Source: a virus
Reading direction: 5' to 3' (one strand)
DNA length: 38,127 nucleotides
IMG/VR virus record: IMGVR_UViG_3300031692_000011
Coordinates: 1-38,127 of that record
The translations under genes were made by a program, and so were the position numbers. Positions 5,476 through 11,563 of the stretch are shown here, one piece after another. Numbering within the stretch: position 1 is the stretch's first letter; every line of letters starts with the position of its first letter. Below the pieces are notes generated by a model. It had not been told where the DNA came from, ran no database searches, and saw only the letters and a program-made list of their open reading frames with translations.

Positions 5476-6771
5476 ATGTCTAGTCTTTATGACATTGAGT
5501 CTGAATTTTACCTTTTAGCCCTTGGGCTTCATGATTCTGATATTATTAACGATCTGGTTGCTGATTTTGATGTAAAAGATTTTTTTGATGAACGTCATCG
5601 CTACATATTTTCCGCTATTTCTGACATTTACAAAAAAGAAAATGCGATTACGTTTGCCTCACTAAAACGAGAACTGGGGGAAAACATCTCAAAGGCTGGA
5701 AGTCTCAATTATTTATTAGAATTTTTGCATACTTCTTCTTTTTTGGATTTTACTTCTTTAAAGGAAACTATTAAGCAAAAGCGTCATGTACGGGAGATCT
5801 ATCAATATGCGATAGACATTTCGTCGCATGTAAATGAAAAGGTAGATTATGAGGAATTCATCGATCAATACCGAGCGCGTGCATTTAAAGTATTTGATAA
5901 AATCGACGACAATACCGTTTATAGCCTTTCTAACGAAGGGAAAGAGATGAACGTATATAAAGAGGCGCTTGCGAATGCAGAGGCTTATAAGCAGGGAATA
6001 CGGCCGAATACAGGCATTTCGTCTGGATATTACTCGTTAGATAATTTTATTAATGGATTTGCTAAAGGGCATCTGATCATTGTAGGTGCAAGGACATCGA
6101 TGGGCAAGTCTACATTAATGACCAATATGTGTTTAAATATGGAAAAACATAATCCTATGATTTTCTCATTGGAAATGCCCGCACATGATTTAATCACAAA
6201 AATGATCTTTACAAAGGCGCAAGTTAATTTAAAAGGATTTAAAGAAGGTAAGTTAGATCCAAAAGACATACAAAATATTCATGGCTATACAAAAGAATTA
6301 GGTAAACGTACGGTTATTATTGACGATACGCCTGCGATAAAACCGTCACAGATGCTTGCTCGTATTCGTAGGCATATTATGTTAGATAAAGTTGATATTG
6401 TGTTTATCGATTATCTGCAATTGATGAGGGGTGACGATAGAAAATATGAAAGCAATGAGGTAAGGGTTGCTAGTATTTCTCGGGAGCTTAAACGTATGGC
6501 GAAGTTATTGGACATTCCGATTATTGCGTTAGCACAGTTAAATAGAGAGCTGGAGAAAAGAGAGAATAAAAAGCCTAAGATTAGTGATCTTCGGGAATCC
6601 GGATCGATTGAAGCCGATGCAGATTTGATTCTTTTGTTACATCGGCCATCTTTTTATGACATATATGATAAACCGGGAATTTTACAAGTTTTTATTGGAA
6701 AGAATAGATTTGGAGAGTGCGGGGTATGTGACCTGCGTTTTAATATGGCCATAGGGAAAATAGAGGATTAA
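5476..6771 (+). CDS. dnaB: Replicative DNA helicase DnaB
   Basis: A 431-residue hexameric replicative helicase. An N-terminal helical DnaB-N domain occupies about residues 1-105 (includes FFDERHRYIFSAI). The RecA-like motor follows with Walker A GARTSMGKST (204-213), the H1a-type FSLEMP, Walker B DIVFIDYLQLM (307-317), and the sensor/H4 segment LAQLNRELEKR then LRESGSIEADAD. I chose ATG 5476 because GGAG lies six bases before it; the upstream ATG 5464 overlaps that site. It would be loaded by the protein from 4152-5090. No primase is encoded, so host primase is presumably recruited. Confidence 0.95.
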   Translation: MSSLYDIESEFYLLALGLHDSDIINDLVADFDVKDFFDERHRYIFSAISDIYKKENAITFASLKRELGENISKAGSLNYLLEFLHTSSFLDFTSLKETIKQKRHVREIYQYAIDISSHVNEKVDYEEFIDQYRARAFKVFDKIDDNTVYSLSNEGKEMNVYKEALANAEAYKQGIRPNTGISSGYYSLDNFINGFAKGHLIIVGARTSMGKSTLMTNMCLNMEKHNPMIFSLEMPAHDLITKMIFTKAQVNLKGFKEGKLDPKDIQNIHGYTKELGKRTVIIDDTPAIKPSQMLARIRRHIMLDKVDIVFIDYLQLMRGDDRKYESNEVRVASISRELKRMAKLLDIPIIALAQLNRELEKRENKKPKISDLRESGSIEADADLILLLHRPSFYDIYDKPGILQVFIGKNRFGECGVCDLRFNMAIGKIED

Positions 6772-7019
6772 TGGATATCGTACGTTCTTTTTTATTTTCA
6801 GATGAGTGGGATATTAATGATTATGATTCATTAGATCTATCTATGTTTTTATCTTTTGAACAGAGCCTTTATCGTGTTTTTTATGACATAAAAAAAGAAG
6901 GTAAAGAGATAAGTGCCTATGAAGTGTTAAAAAGATCGAACAAAAAAATGTGTATTTTTTACATGCAAACCGTAAATAGTCTAGATATGAAAAATTTTAA
7001 AATAAAGAATGTTAAATAA
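6771..7019 (+). CDS. Small DnaB-N-like protein
   Basis: An 82-residue protein whose ATG shares one base with the dnaB stop. Residues ~20-62 resemble the N-terminal domain of the neighbouring helicase: DLSMFLSFEQSLYRVFYDIKKEGKEISAYEVL lines up in spacing with the helicase segment DVKDFFDERHRYIFSAISDIYKKENAITFASL (helix, then xxIF/VFxxI, then a helix-initiating turn). The match is by pattern only and is not strong. If real, it is a free-standing DnaB-N domain that could bind the helicase collar or primase. Otherwise it is an unrecognised early protein. Confidence 0.6.
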   Translation: MDIVRSFLFSDEWDINDYDSLDLSMFLSFEQSLYRVFYDIKKEGKEISAYEVLKRSNKKMCIFYMQTVNSLDMKNFKIKNVK

Positions 7020-7045
7020 ATCTGTGTCGTGATATACTCTCGTTC

Positions 7046-7073
7046 GATAATTTGTATCTTACGTAGGTATAAT
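7046..7073 (+). promoter_or_regulatory. Possible promoter before SpoVG-like gene
   Basis: A perfect TATAAT at 7068-7073 precedes the gene at 7094, but the -35 region (around 7043-7048, TTCGAT) is weak and the spacing long. Confidence 0.35.
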
Positions 7074-7093
7074 TAAACATAAAGAGGAGAATT

Positions 7094-7405
7094 ATGAAAA
7101 TACAAAATCTTAAAGTCATCAATAAAGGGAACTTGATCTCTCGTTGCTCTATTGACCTGGAGAATATAGGAATAACTATTCATGAATGTTTACTCATGAA
7201 AAACAAAGACGGTCATAAGTTTATAAGCTTTCCCTCCAAACAATATGAGAAAGAAGGTAAAAAAAAGTGGTTTAGCTATGTGTATATGAATAAAGAGAGA
7301 AAAGAACAATTCGACAAAGAGGCGATTGATATGATAGAAAAATTGTTGCCTAAAGATGAACAAAAAGAAGCTCCATATTTTAATGATTCGGAATTTCCGT
7401 TTTAA
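7094..7405 (+). CDS. SpoVG-like small nucleic-acid-binding protein
   Basis: A 103-residue protein resembling SpoVG in order and spacing: opening strand IQNLKVINKGNLISRCSIDL, then IHECLLMKNKDGHKFISFPSKQYE (the family's I-xD-x-G-F-V-x-M-P-S-R region), then a second strand pair and the C-terminal helix FDKEAIDMIEKLL. SpoVG proteins bind DNA or RNA. In this phage it could act as a single-strand-binding or regulatory protein, but that is inference. AGAGGAG precedes the start. Phage SpoVG-like proteins often carry an insert after the PS motif, as here (EGKKKWF). Confidence 0.6.
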   Translation: MKIQNLKVINKGNLISRCSIDLENIGITIHECLLMKNKDGHKFISFPSKQYEKEGKKKWFSYVYMNKERKEQFDKEAIDMIEKLLPKDEQKEAPYFNDSEFPF

Positions 7406-7418
7406 TTAGGAGGGATAG

Positions 7419-7460
7419 ATGAAGTGGATAAGCGTTAAAGATGAAGGGACTCCTTATTAA
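7419..7460 (+). pseudogene. Truncated DUF551 relic (13 codons)
   Basis: After a strong AGGAGGGATAG junction comes ATG and the peptide MKWISVKDEGTPY, then TAA. The start matches the N-terminus of DUF551 proteins such as the one at 8037 (MKWIKVEDRLP). The rest of the domain is missing and the HTH gene follows 13 bp later. It looks like the head of a DUF551 gene cut off by insertion or deletion; it may still be translated. Confidence 0.6.
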
Positions 7461-7473
7461 ATGGAGAAATAAT

Positions 7474-7683
7474 ATGGCTAAAAGTTGCAAACTTCCAACG
7501 AAATGTATTGTTATTAAAGGATTGAGAGGACGTGAGGGGTTGTCTCAAAAACAATTAGCTAAAAAAATAAAGATGTCTCTATCTAGTTTAAGTAGGATGG
7601 AAACAGGAAAAAAAGAAATTTCAACTGAAACAAAAAAAAAATTAGCTAAAGCTCTAAATACAAAGCCAAAAATGTTTAATTAA
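7474..7683 (+). CDS. XRE-family HTH regulator
   Basis: A 69-residue helix-turn-helix protein. The XRE core is LSQKQLAKKIKMSLSSLSRMETGKKEIS (about residues 23-50), followed by the usual closing helix TKKKLAKALNT. The start at ATG 7474 is set by GGAGAAATA just upstream; the in-frame ATG at 7441 overlaps the preceding relic and lacks a site. The protein is basic and of Cro/antitoxin size. It differs from the 1172 regulator and lacks an obvious dedicated operator. It could regulate the accessory array or be an orphan antitoxin. Confidence 0.75.
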   Translation: MAKSCKLPTKCIVIKGLRGREGLSQKQLAKKIKMSLSSLSRMETGKKEISTETKKKLAKALNTKPKMFN

Positions 7684-7763
7684 TAGATTAATATGGAAAA
7701 AAATATTTTCATTAAATGATTTAACTTTTACAAATTTAAATACCTTTATTACTACTCGTAATA

Positions 7764-7856
7764 TTGGAAAAAAAAAGTGTTTGTTTATTAATTTGTCAAT
7801 TAGATGATGCTGGATATTTTTTTAAATTATGTAAGAAAATAAAGGAAGAGAACTAG
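7764..7856 (+). pseudogene. Decayed cassette gene, 3' remnant
   Basis: The 173 bp after the HTH gene hold no normal gene. The last 93 bp are open from a TTG (30 residues, ending KKIKEEN) and finish exactly in the array junction GAGAACTAG-ATG. There is no Shine-Dalgarno or ATG at the front and a run of nine A precedes it. The best reading is the tail of a cassette gene whose front is lost, retained because it carries the ribosome site for the next gene. Confidence 0.4.
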
Positions 7857-8036
7857 ATGAAGAAGTATTTTTGTTTCGATGAAGAAGAGATCGATAAAAT
7901 TATTTATTTAATAGATATTATTAAAAATTTATTAGATGAGATTCCTGTTAAAAAAAAAGACGAGTTTAAAAAAGCTACCTGTAGATGTAATTTAGCAAAA
8001 ATTGATTGTTTACTAACAAGATCTGAAGAGAACTAG
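7857..8036 (+). CDS. Small array protein, unknown
   Basis: A 59-residue protein beginning MKKYFCFDEEEIDKIIYLID and ending LTRSEEN. It is largely helical with an acidic first half and a basic centre, and has three cysteines in the second half (residues 42, 44, 51) that could bind metal but lack a recognisable spacing. Start and stop lie in array junctions. No family recognised. Confidence 0.6.
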   Translation: MKKYFCFDEEEIDKIIYLIDIIKNLLDEIPVKKKDEFKKATCRCNLAKIDCLLTRSEEN

Positions 8037-8234
8037 ATGAAATGGATAAAAGTTGAAGATAGATTACCCGAAGATGATCTGAATATTATCGGTTGTGATG
8101 TAGTTGATAAACGAGTATTTATATGTTTTTATGATAAAAATGTTGATGCTTTTTATGCTTTAGATAGTTTTTCCTCTCCTCGTATTATTGTAACCCATTG
8201 GATGTTATTGCATCCACTACCCTATGAGGAATAG
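8037..8234 (+). CDS. DUF551 domain protein
   Basis: A 65-residue protein with the DUF551 signature: N-terminal KWIKVEDRLPED and C-terminal VTHWMLLHPLP, joined by two or three beta-strands. DUF551 proteins are small, widespread phage accessory proteins of unknown function. Within the array it is one of two full copies (the other is 9034-9306) plus the relic at 7419. Start in junction GAGAACTAGATGA, stop in GAGGAATAGATGA. Confidence 0.8.
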   Translation: MKWIKVEDRLPEDDLNIIGCDVVDKRVFICFYDKNVDAFYALDSFSSPRIIVTHWMLLHPLPYEE

Positions 8235-8357
8235 ATGAAGAAAAAATGGATTAAAAGAGAAATTTTAATGATAAATAAAAAAATAGAAATAGATCCGTTT
8301 ACTCTTGATTTATTTTATAAATTATTTGACTGGGCTTATAAAATGGGAAAAAAGTGA
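8235..8357 (+). CDS. Small protein, probable front half of a frameshifted gene
   Basis: A 40-residue frame (MKKKWIKREILMINKKIEID, then a helix DLFYKLFDWAYKMGKK) that starts in an array junction. It ends in TGA directly after a run of six A (8348-8353). Removing one base there would join it to the frame that continues to 8490 and give one helical protein of about 84 residues. The opening MKKKWIKRE may itself be a DUF551-like start. Either a real short protein or the 5' half of a broken gene. Confidence 0.5.
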   Translation: MKKKWIKREILMINKKIEIDPFTLDLFYKLFDWAYKMGKK

Positions 8358-8385
8358 ATCTATTCAAAATACATTATTGGATATA

Positions 8386-8490
8386 ATGGATGAATATGAA
8401 GATGCCTTGGAGGAATCAATAAGTGCTTTTGAATTTGCAGTAAAAGTATTAAAAGATAAAAAAGCTAGAAGGGATAACAAAGGATTATAA
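8386..8490 (+). CDS. Small helical protein, probable back half of a frameshifted gene
   Basis: From ATG 8386 this gives 34 residues (MDEYEDALEESISAFEFAVK, then a Lys/Arg-rich end). The frame is open from 8305 with only TTG starts and no Shine-Dalgarno, which favours its being the continuation of the 8235 gene after a one-base change in the A run at 8348-8353. It ends in TAA, followed by the free-standing junction AGGAGGACTAG-ATG. Confidence 0.4.
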   Translation: MDEYEDALEESISAFEFAVKVLKDKKARRDNKGL

Positions 8491-8501
8491 AGGAGGACTA
8501 G

Positions 8502-8690
8502 ATGAAGAATGATGCGCTAATAAAAAGGTTAAAAGAACTAGCTGTTTTGTCCCACAATTGGATGGAAGACGACTTAGTTTATTTGAGTCCCGTTAATGCA
8601 CATGAAGAAGCCGACGATTTATTATTAGAGTTTATAAACGATAAAGAAATTGAAGAAGCTTTTAAACAGATTGAGAGATGGTATGACTAG
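8502..8690 (+). CDS. Small acidic array protein, unknown
   Basis: A 62-residue mainly helical acidic protein, MKNDALIKRLKELAVLSHNW followed by an Asp/Glu-rich centre and KEIEEAFKQIERWYD at the end. AAGGAGGAC lies ideally before the ATG. Its C-terminal coding DNA (8646-8666) matches the start of the next gene (8719-8739) at 20 of 21 bases, so the two share a duplicated segment. No family recognised. Confidence 0.65.
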   Translation: MKNDALIKRLKELAVLSHNWMEDDLVYLSPVNAHEEADDLLLEFINDKEIEEAFKQIERWYD

Positions 8691-8703
8691 AGAGGATAAC
8701 TAA

Positions 8704-8850
8704 ATGGATAAAGAAAAGGAAATTGAAGAAGCCTTTAAAAAAATTTTCTATGAAATTGAACATTTAATGCAACTGACTAGTAAATATGCGAATCAGAAAG
8801 GATTGGAAGGTATGCAACTTAAAGATATTTCTTTATTTATGGAGGACTAG
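8704..8850 (+). CDS. Small array protein sharing a duplicated motif
   Basis: A 48-residue protein starting MDKEKEIEEAFKKIFYEIEH and ending DISLFMED in an array junction. AGAGGATAAC provides the ribosome site. Residues 4-13 repeat the KEIEEAFK segment found near the end of the 8502 gene. Helical, no family recognised. Confidence 0.6.
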   Translation: MDKEKEIEEAFKKIFYEIEHLMQLTSKYANQKGLEGMQLKDISLFMED

Positions 8851-9033
8851 ATGAAAGCCGATCACTTAGAATATTACCGTAAGAACCACACATGTAAAAC
8901 CCATGATTTGATTCTTTATCCTGAATATGATGCTTTATATTGCACAGAATGTAAGAAATGGCTAGAGAGTGCTTGTAAAGATCCTTCTTGTGTATTTTGT
9001 AAGAATAGGCCTGAATATCCTAAGGAGGAATAG
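8851..9033 (+). CDS. Zinc-finger-like small phage protein
   Basis: A 60-residue protein with cysteine pairs in zinc-ribbon spacing: C-T-E-C around residues 31-34 and C-K-D-P-S-C-V-F-C around 42-50, ending NRPEYPKEE. The block CKDPSCVFCKNRPEYP is a recurring signature of small phage hypothetical proteins, usually with a preceding LYCTEC. Likely a structural zinc site. Function unknown. Start and stop both lie in array junctions. Confidence 0.7.
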   Translation: MKADHLEYYRKNHTCKTHDLILYPEYDALYCTECKKWLESACKDPSCVFCKNRPEYPKEE

Positions 9034-9306
9034 ATGGAATGGATAAAATGTACTGATAGATTACCTAAAGAAGCTGGTAAATATCTTTGTTATGTACGAG
9101 GTTTTGAAGATTCAGAAAATTGTGATGGATGGTATTATTCGATAGAGTTTTCTAACTTTGATATGCAGATTATTAAAACAGAATATTATGAAAATATGAT
9201 AGTCCATAAATTATCCGATAAAATGGATTTTGATATAAACACGCAAGGATATACGAGTAAAGAAGTAACTCATTGGATGAAAGTTGAAGAACCAAAAGAG
9301 GACTAG
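9034..9306 (+). CDS. DUF551 domain protein, long copy
   Basis: A 90-residue paralogue of the 8037 gene: MEWIKCTDRLPKEAGKYLCY at the front, VTHWMKVEEP at the end, with a longer loop (residues ~25-70) containing a Trp-Tyr-Tyr patch. Divergent from the 65-residue copy in the centre, so not a recent duplication. Bounded by array junctions. Function of DUF551 is unknown. Confidence 0.8.
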   Translation: MEWIKCTDRLPKEAGKYLCYVRGFEDSENCDGWYYSIEFSNFDMQIIKTEYYENMIVHKLSDKMDFDINTQGYTSKEVTHWMKVEEPKED

Positions 9307-9576
9307 ATGAAAGAAGATATAGCAAAATTAGCAAGGAGCTATGCACGCCAAATGATGTATTCTGGAATGTTTCCGATGGAATTTAATGCAAACATTCCTG
9401 AACCATCTATTGATATCACTGAATTAATGACAATGATGAGAATTAATTTAAATATATTGATTGATACCCAGATTGAGATTTTTAGTCGAATTAAAATGGG
9501 CATGAGTAAACAAGAAATGGATGATATAAAAAAAGAAGTTTTTAATAAAAATGGTATTCCATTGAATGAGGACTAG
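9307..9576 (+). CDS. Small Met-rich helical protein, unknown
   Basis: An 89-residue protein with unusually many methionines (MMYSGMFPMEF, LMTMMR, MGMSKQEMDD). Two or three helices are likely. No membrane segment or known motif. Starts and ends in GAGGACTAGATGA junctions. Confidence 0.6.
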   Translation: MKEDIAKLARSYARQMMYSGMFPMEFNANIPEPSIDITELMTMMRINLNILIDTQIEIFSRIKMGMSKQEMDDIKKEVFNKNGIPLNED

Positions 9577-10314
9577 ATGAAACTTGTTCATTATTCAGCT
9601 AATGAAATAAAAGAACTAAAAAATGACTATAAATATCCAAATAAAAGTTGCTTTTATTGTCGCATGAAGCCGTTAGGTCTCTGGGTTAGTGATGACGATG
9701 ATTATGGTTGGCGTCAATGGTGTGAAAAAAACGACTTTTGTTTAGAAAACTTACAGTATTCATATGAAATAGAACTAAAAGAGAAAGCGAATATATTACT
9801 ATTAAAAAGTGAGGAAGATATTTTGCATTTTACTGCTAAATATAAAATTGAAGACTCTCATCCACAAATTGACGGGATATTATGGCAGAAAGTAAAAGAT
9901 GATTATGAAGGAATATTAATCACTCCCTATAGGAACGAGTTAGCTTATCATCTACAAAGTGATTGGTATCATGGGTGGGATTGTGCAAGTGGCTGTATAT
10001 GGGATATTACGAGTATTAAAACATTTAAATTAAGGAAGACAATGGCAACACCTATTGAAAACACGCTACGGCTATTAGAACGCTATACTGATCTATTTGC
10101 CCATACAAAGAACCATTCCATCCCAAAGAAAATTCTTGCTAAGGTAAATAATGTATTGGTTAACGCGGGTATTGATTGGACTCATTGCTCGGATATAGTA
10201 GTCGACTGCTTAAATGAACGATTTCCCGAATATGCTATAGTGATTGCTGTCGGGAAGGATGAAGAAAATCGTATGTTAATAGGAAGTATATGGATAGGAA
10301 AGAAATCAGGTTAA
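9577..10314 (+). CDS. ART-like domain fused to a second small protein
   Basis: A 245-residue protein that looks like two genes joined. Residues 1-153 match a family of small phage proteins with an HYS opening (5-7), GLWVSDDDDYGWRQW, a strand EIELKEKANILLL, and the terminal signature WYHGWDCASGCIWD. The arrangement recalls ADP-ribosyltransferase-fold enzymes (His-Tyr start), but activity is not shown. That family normally ends soon after CIWD. Here the frame runs on into a 90-residue domain from Met156 (ATG 10042), which has its own AAGGAAG site. The second part may also be made alone. The other array proteins are shorter. Confidence 0.65.
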   Translation: MKLVHYSANEIKELKNDYKYPNKSCFYCRMKPLGLWVSDDDDYGWRQWCEKNDFCLENLQYSYEIELKEKANILLLKSEEDILHFTAKYKIEDSHPQIDGILWQKVKDDYEGILITPYRNELAYHLQSDWYHGWDCASGCIWDITSIKTFKLRKTMATPIENTLRLLERYTDLFAHTKNHSIPKKILAKVNNVLVNAGIDWTHCSDIVVDCLNERFPEYAIVIAVGKDEENRMLIGSIWIGKKSG

Positions 10315-10529
10315 ATCAACGTTTGAGAGTACAAATGTATTATAAACAAAGACAGGTTCTAGCGGCCATCATAGACGATATCATGCATGATATGATCGTG
10401 TTATCCAAAGAGCTAGACAAAGCTCCTAATATAGTTACGTCTGCACGTAAAGCCCGTGTAATTACTATTGGATTGCAAAAGAACTTTAAGAAATTTAGAA
10501 AAGTTAGTTGTGAGATGGGATTAAAATGA
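10290..10529 (+). CDS. Hc1-like basic DNA-binding protein
   Basis: A 79-residue strongly basic protein overlapping the previous gene by 25 bp, with TAGGAAG ahead of the ATG. The C-terminal half (ELDKAPNIVTSARKARVITI then LQKNFKKFRKVS) resembles the histone H1-like Hc1 family of Chlamydiae and some phages, whose core is A-x-R-x-R-x2-T-x2-L-x-K-x2-K-x-[YF]-R-K-x-S. Expected to bind or compact DNA. Chlamydial ancestry should not be assumed, since such proteins occur in unrelated phages. Confidence 0.6.
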   Translation: MDRKEIRLNQRLRVQMYYKQRQVLAAIIDDIMHDMIVLSKELDKAPNIVTSARKARVITIGLQKNFKKFRKVSCEMGLK

Positions 10530-10579
10530 TCAAATAAGAATTATTAAAAATATTTTTAAATGAAAGAAAGAGGAATAAA

Positions 10580-10864
10580 ATGAATGTATTAGAAGCTTTT
10601 GAAGAAATGAGAAAAGGAAGAATATGTTGCTGTAAACCTTATGGCAAACATTACGGTTTTTATTTGATTCATAAATTTCCTTATGAATCTAAAGAAACTG
10701 TTTATCTATTAGATGGAAAAGAATCATATCAATCTCAAAGCTATGAGTTAGAATGGAATTCTGTGAATATTCATTATTACCATATGATATGTGAATGGGA
10801 AATAGCTACGGAGGAACAAATAAAAGAAAGGTTTAAATTATATTTTACAGGTGAAAATGTTTGA
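10580..10864 (+). CDS. Small accessory protein, unknown
   Basis: A 94-residue protein with AAAGAGGAAT before its ATG. It opens MNVLEAFEEMRKGRICCCKP, a pattern (x-A-[FL]-x2-[ML]-x2-G-[KR]) also seen at the start of DUF2829 proteins, the family of the anti-Thoeris protein Tad2. The remainder is beta-rich with many Tyr and ends in a helix EEQIKERFKLYF. The Tad2 link rests only on the short N-terminal pattern. The triple Cys is unusual. Confidence 0.6.
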   Translation: MNVLEAFEEMRKGRICCCKPYGKHYGFYLIHKFPYESKETVYLLDGKESYQSQSYELEWNSVNIHYYHMICEWEIATEEQIKERFKLYFTGENV

Positions 10865-11252
10865 CTGCTCAAAATGCTTAAAAGACTGTAAAGCTTCTTG
10901 TTGCTCTATCGTACCTATTGAAATGGACATATTCGAAGAGAATCGTCATAAAATGGTAAGTGAACCGATTCGTGAAGAAGAAGTTGTTATGTTATCGCCA
11001 TTTACAGGCAAAAATGAAGCTTTGATAATAGCGATTACTAAAGATAATACATGCTGTTTCTTAAAAGAAGACTTAAGCTGTGCAATATATGAAAATAGGC
11101 CGATTGTATGCCGTCATTTTGGCGGTGAATCGCATTCTATGATGAGTTGTGTATATCAGGATAAGAATGGTCGAATTAGGTCTAGACAAGAGAAAAGGGC
11201 ATTAGAAAGGATACAAGCTAAGCTACAAAATAAAGCTATAAAGAGTAAGTAG
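10857..11252 (+). CDS. YkgJ-family cysteine-cluster protein
   Basis: A 131-residue protein with the cysteine cluster of YkgJ-type proteins: C-x2-C-x3-C-x3-CC near the N-terminus (FDCSKCLKDCKASCCS), a middle CCFL segment, C-A-I-Y-E-N-R-P-x-V-C-R-H-F, and a late Cys. The family is thought to bind zinc or an iron-sulfur cluster; function unknown. ATG 10857, with AGGTG ahead, is preferred over GTG 10851. It overlaps the previous gene by 8 bp and ends the accessory array. Confidence 0.8.
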   Translation: MFDCSKCLKDCKASCCSIVPIEMDIFEENRHKMVSEPIREEEVVMLSPFTGKNEALIIAITKDNTCCFLKEDLSCAIYENRPIVCRHFGGESHSMMSCVYQDKNGRIRSRQEKRALERIQAKLQNKAIKSK

Positions 11253-11329
11253 AAATAAGTCACTCTAAATCGTTGTAGCTAGCACTTCCGTCTTACTTAT
11301 TTGACGCAAATTTGCCACAAGCTTATATT
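11253..11329 (+). promoter_or_regulatory. Promoter with palindromic spacer
   Basis: TTGACG (11301-11306), a 17-bp spacer and TATATT (11324-11329). The spacer contains the perfect palindrome GCAAATTTGC (11306-11315), and an inverted repeat AAATAAGT/ACTTATTT (11253-11260 with 11295-11302) reaches the -35. It would drive the lipoprotein and coiled-coil genes. The palindrome suggests a repressor or activator site (inference). Confidence 0.6.
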
Positions 11330-11356
11330 GACGTAATATTGTAACAAAGGTGAAGT

Positions 11357-11563
11357 ATGAAAAAGTATATATTCTTATTACTAGCACTTTTACCCGCATG
11401 CGGCGTCATTAAAGGCCATAAGAATCCCATTATCGATAAAGGCATCGATATTGCCAATGAGGCGTATCCTCAAGACAATCTGATTGAAGAGAGGATAGAA
11501 GACGCCATTGAGTCGTTTACAGGACTGGAAGTTGATTTTAGCCCACAAACTGATGAAGAATGA
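11357..11563 (+). CDS. Small phage lipoprotein
   Basis: A 68-residue protein with a signal peptide MKKYIFLLLALLPAC and a lipobox L-P-A-C with Cys15 as lipidation site. The mature part is short and acidic (PIIDKGIDIANEAYPQDN, IEDAIESFTGLEVDFSP). The ending [TS]G-x-[ED]-VD-[FL]-[ST]-P is one I recognise from small phage hypothetical proteins. It may be an outer-membrane lysis or exclusion lipoprotein, but it lacks the proline-rich pattern of an o-spanin. AAGGTGAAG precedes the ATG. Confidence 0.75.
   Translation: MKKYIFLLLALLPACGVIKGHKNPIIDKGIDIANEAYPQDNLIEERIEDAIESFTGLEVDFSPQTDEE

Larger units (their letters stand above)
7409..9580 (+). repeat. Recurring RBS-stop-start junctions of the small-gene array
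   Basis: A 13-base junction, consensus GAGRAHTAGATGR, recurs at 7848, 8028, 8226, 8493, 8842, 9025, 9298 and 9568, with a variant, GGAGGGATAGATGA, at 7409-7422. In each the Shine-Dalgarno GAGGA is followed at once by a TAG stop and the next ATG. At most sites the upstream protein therefore ends in Glu-Asp, Glu-Asn or Glu-Glu. Elsewhere in the genome stops are mostly TAA. Confidence 0.85.

Noticed and set aside
8348-8357. A-AAA-AAG as a programmed -1 frameshift site
   Set aside because: A -1 shift leads to a stop after ten codons; the continuing frame is +1. A one-base indel explains it better.
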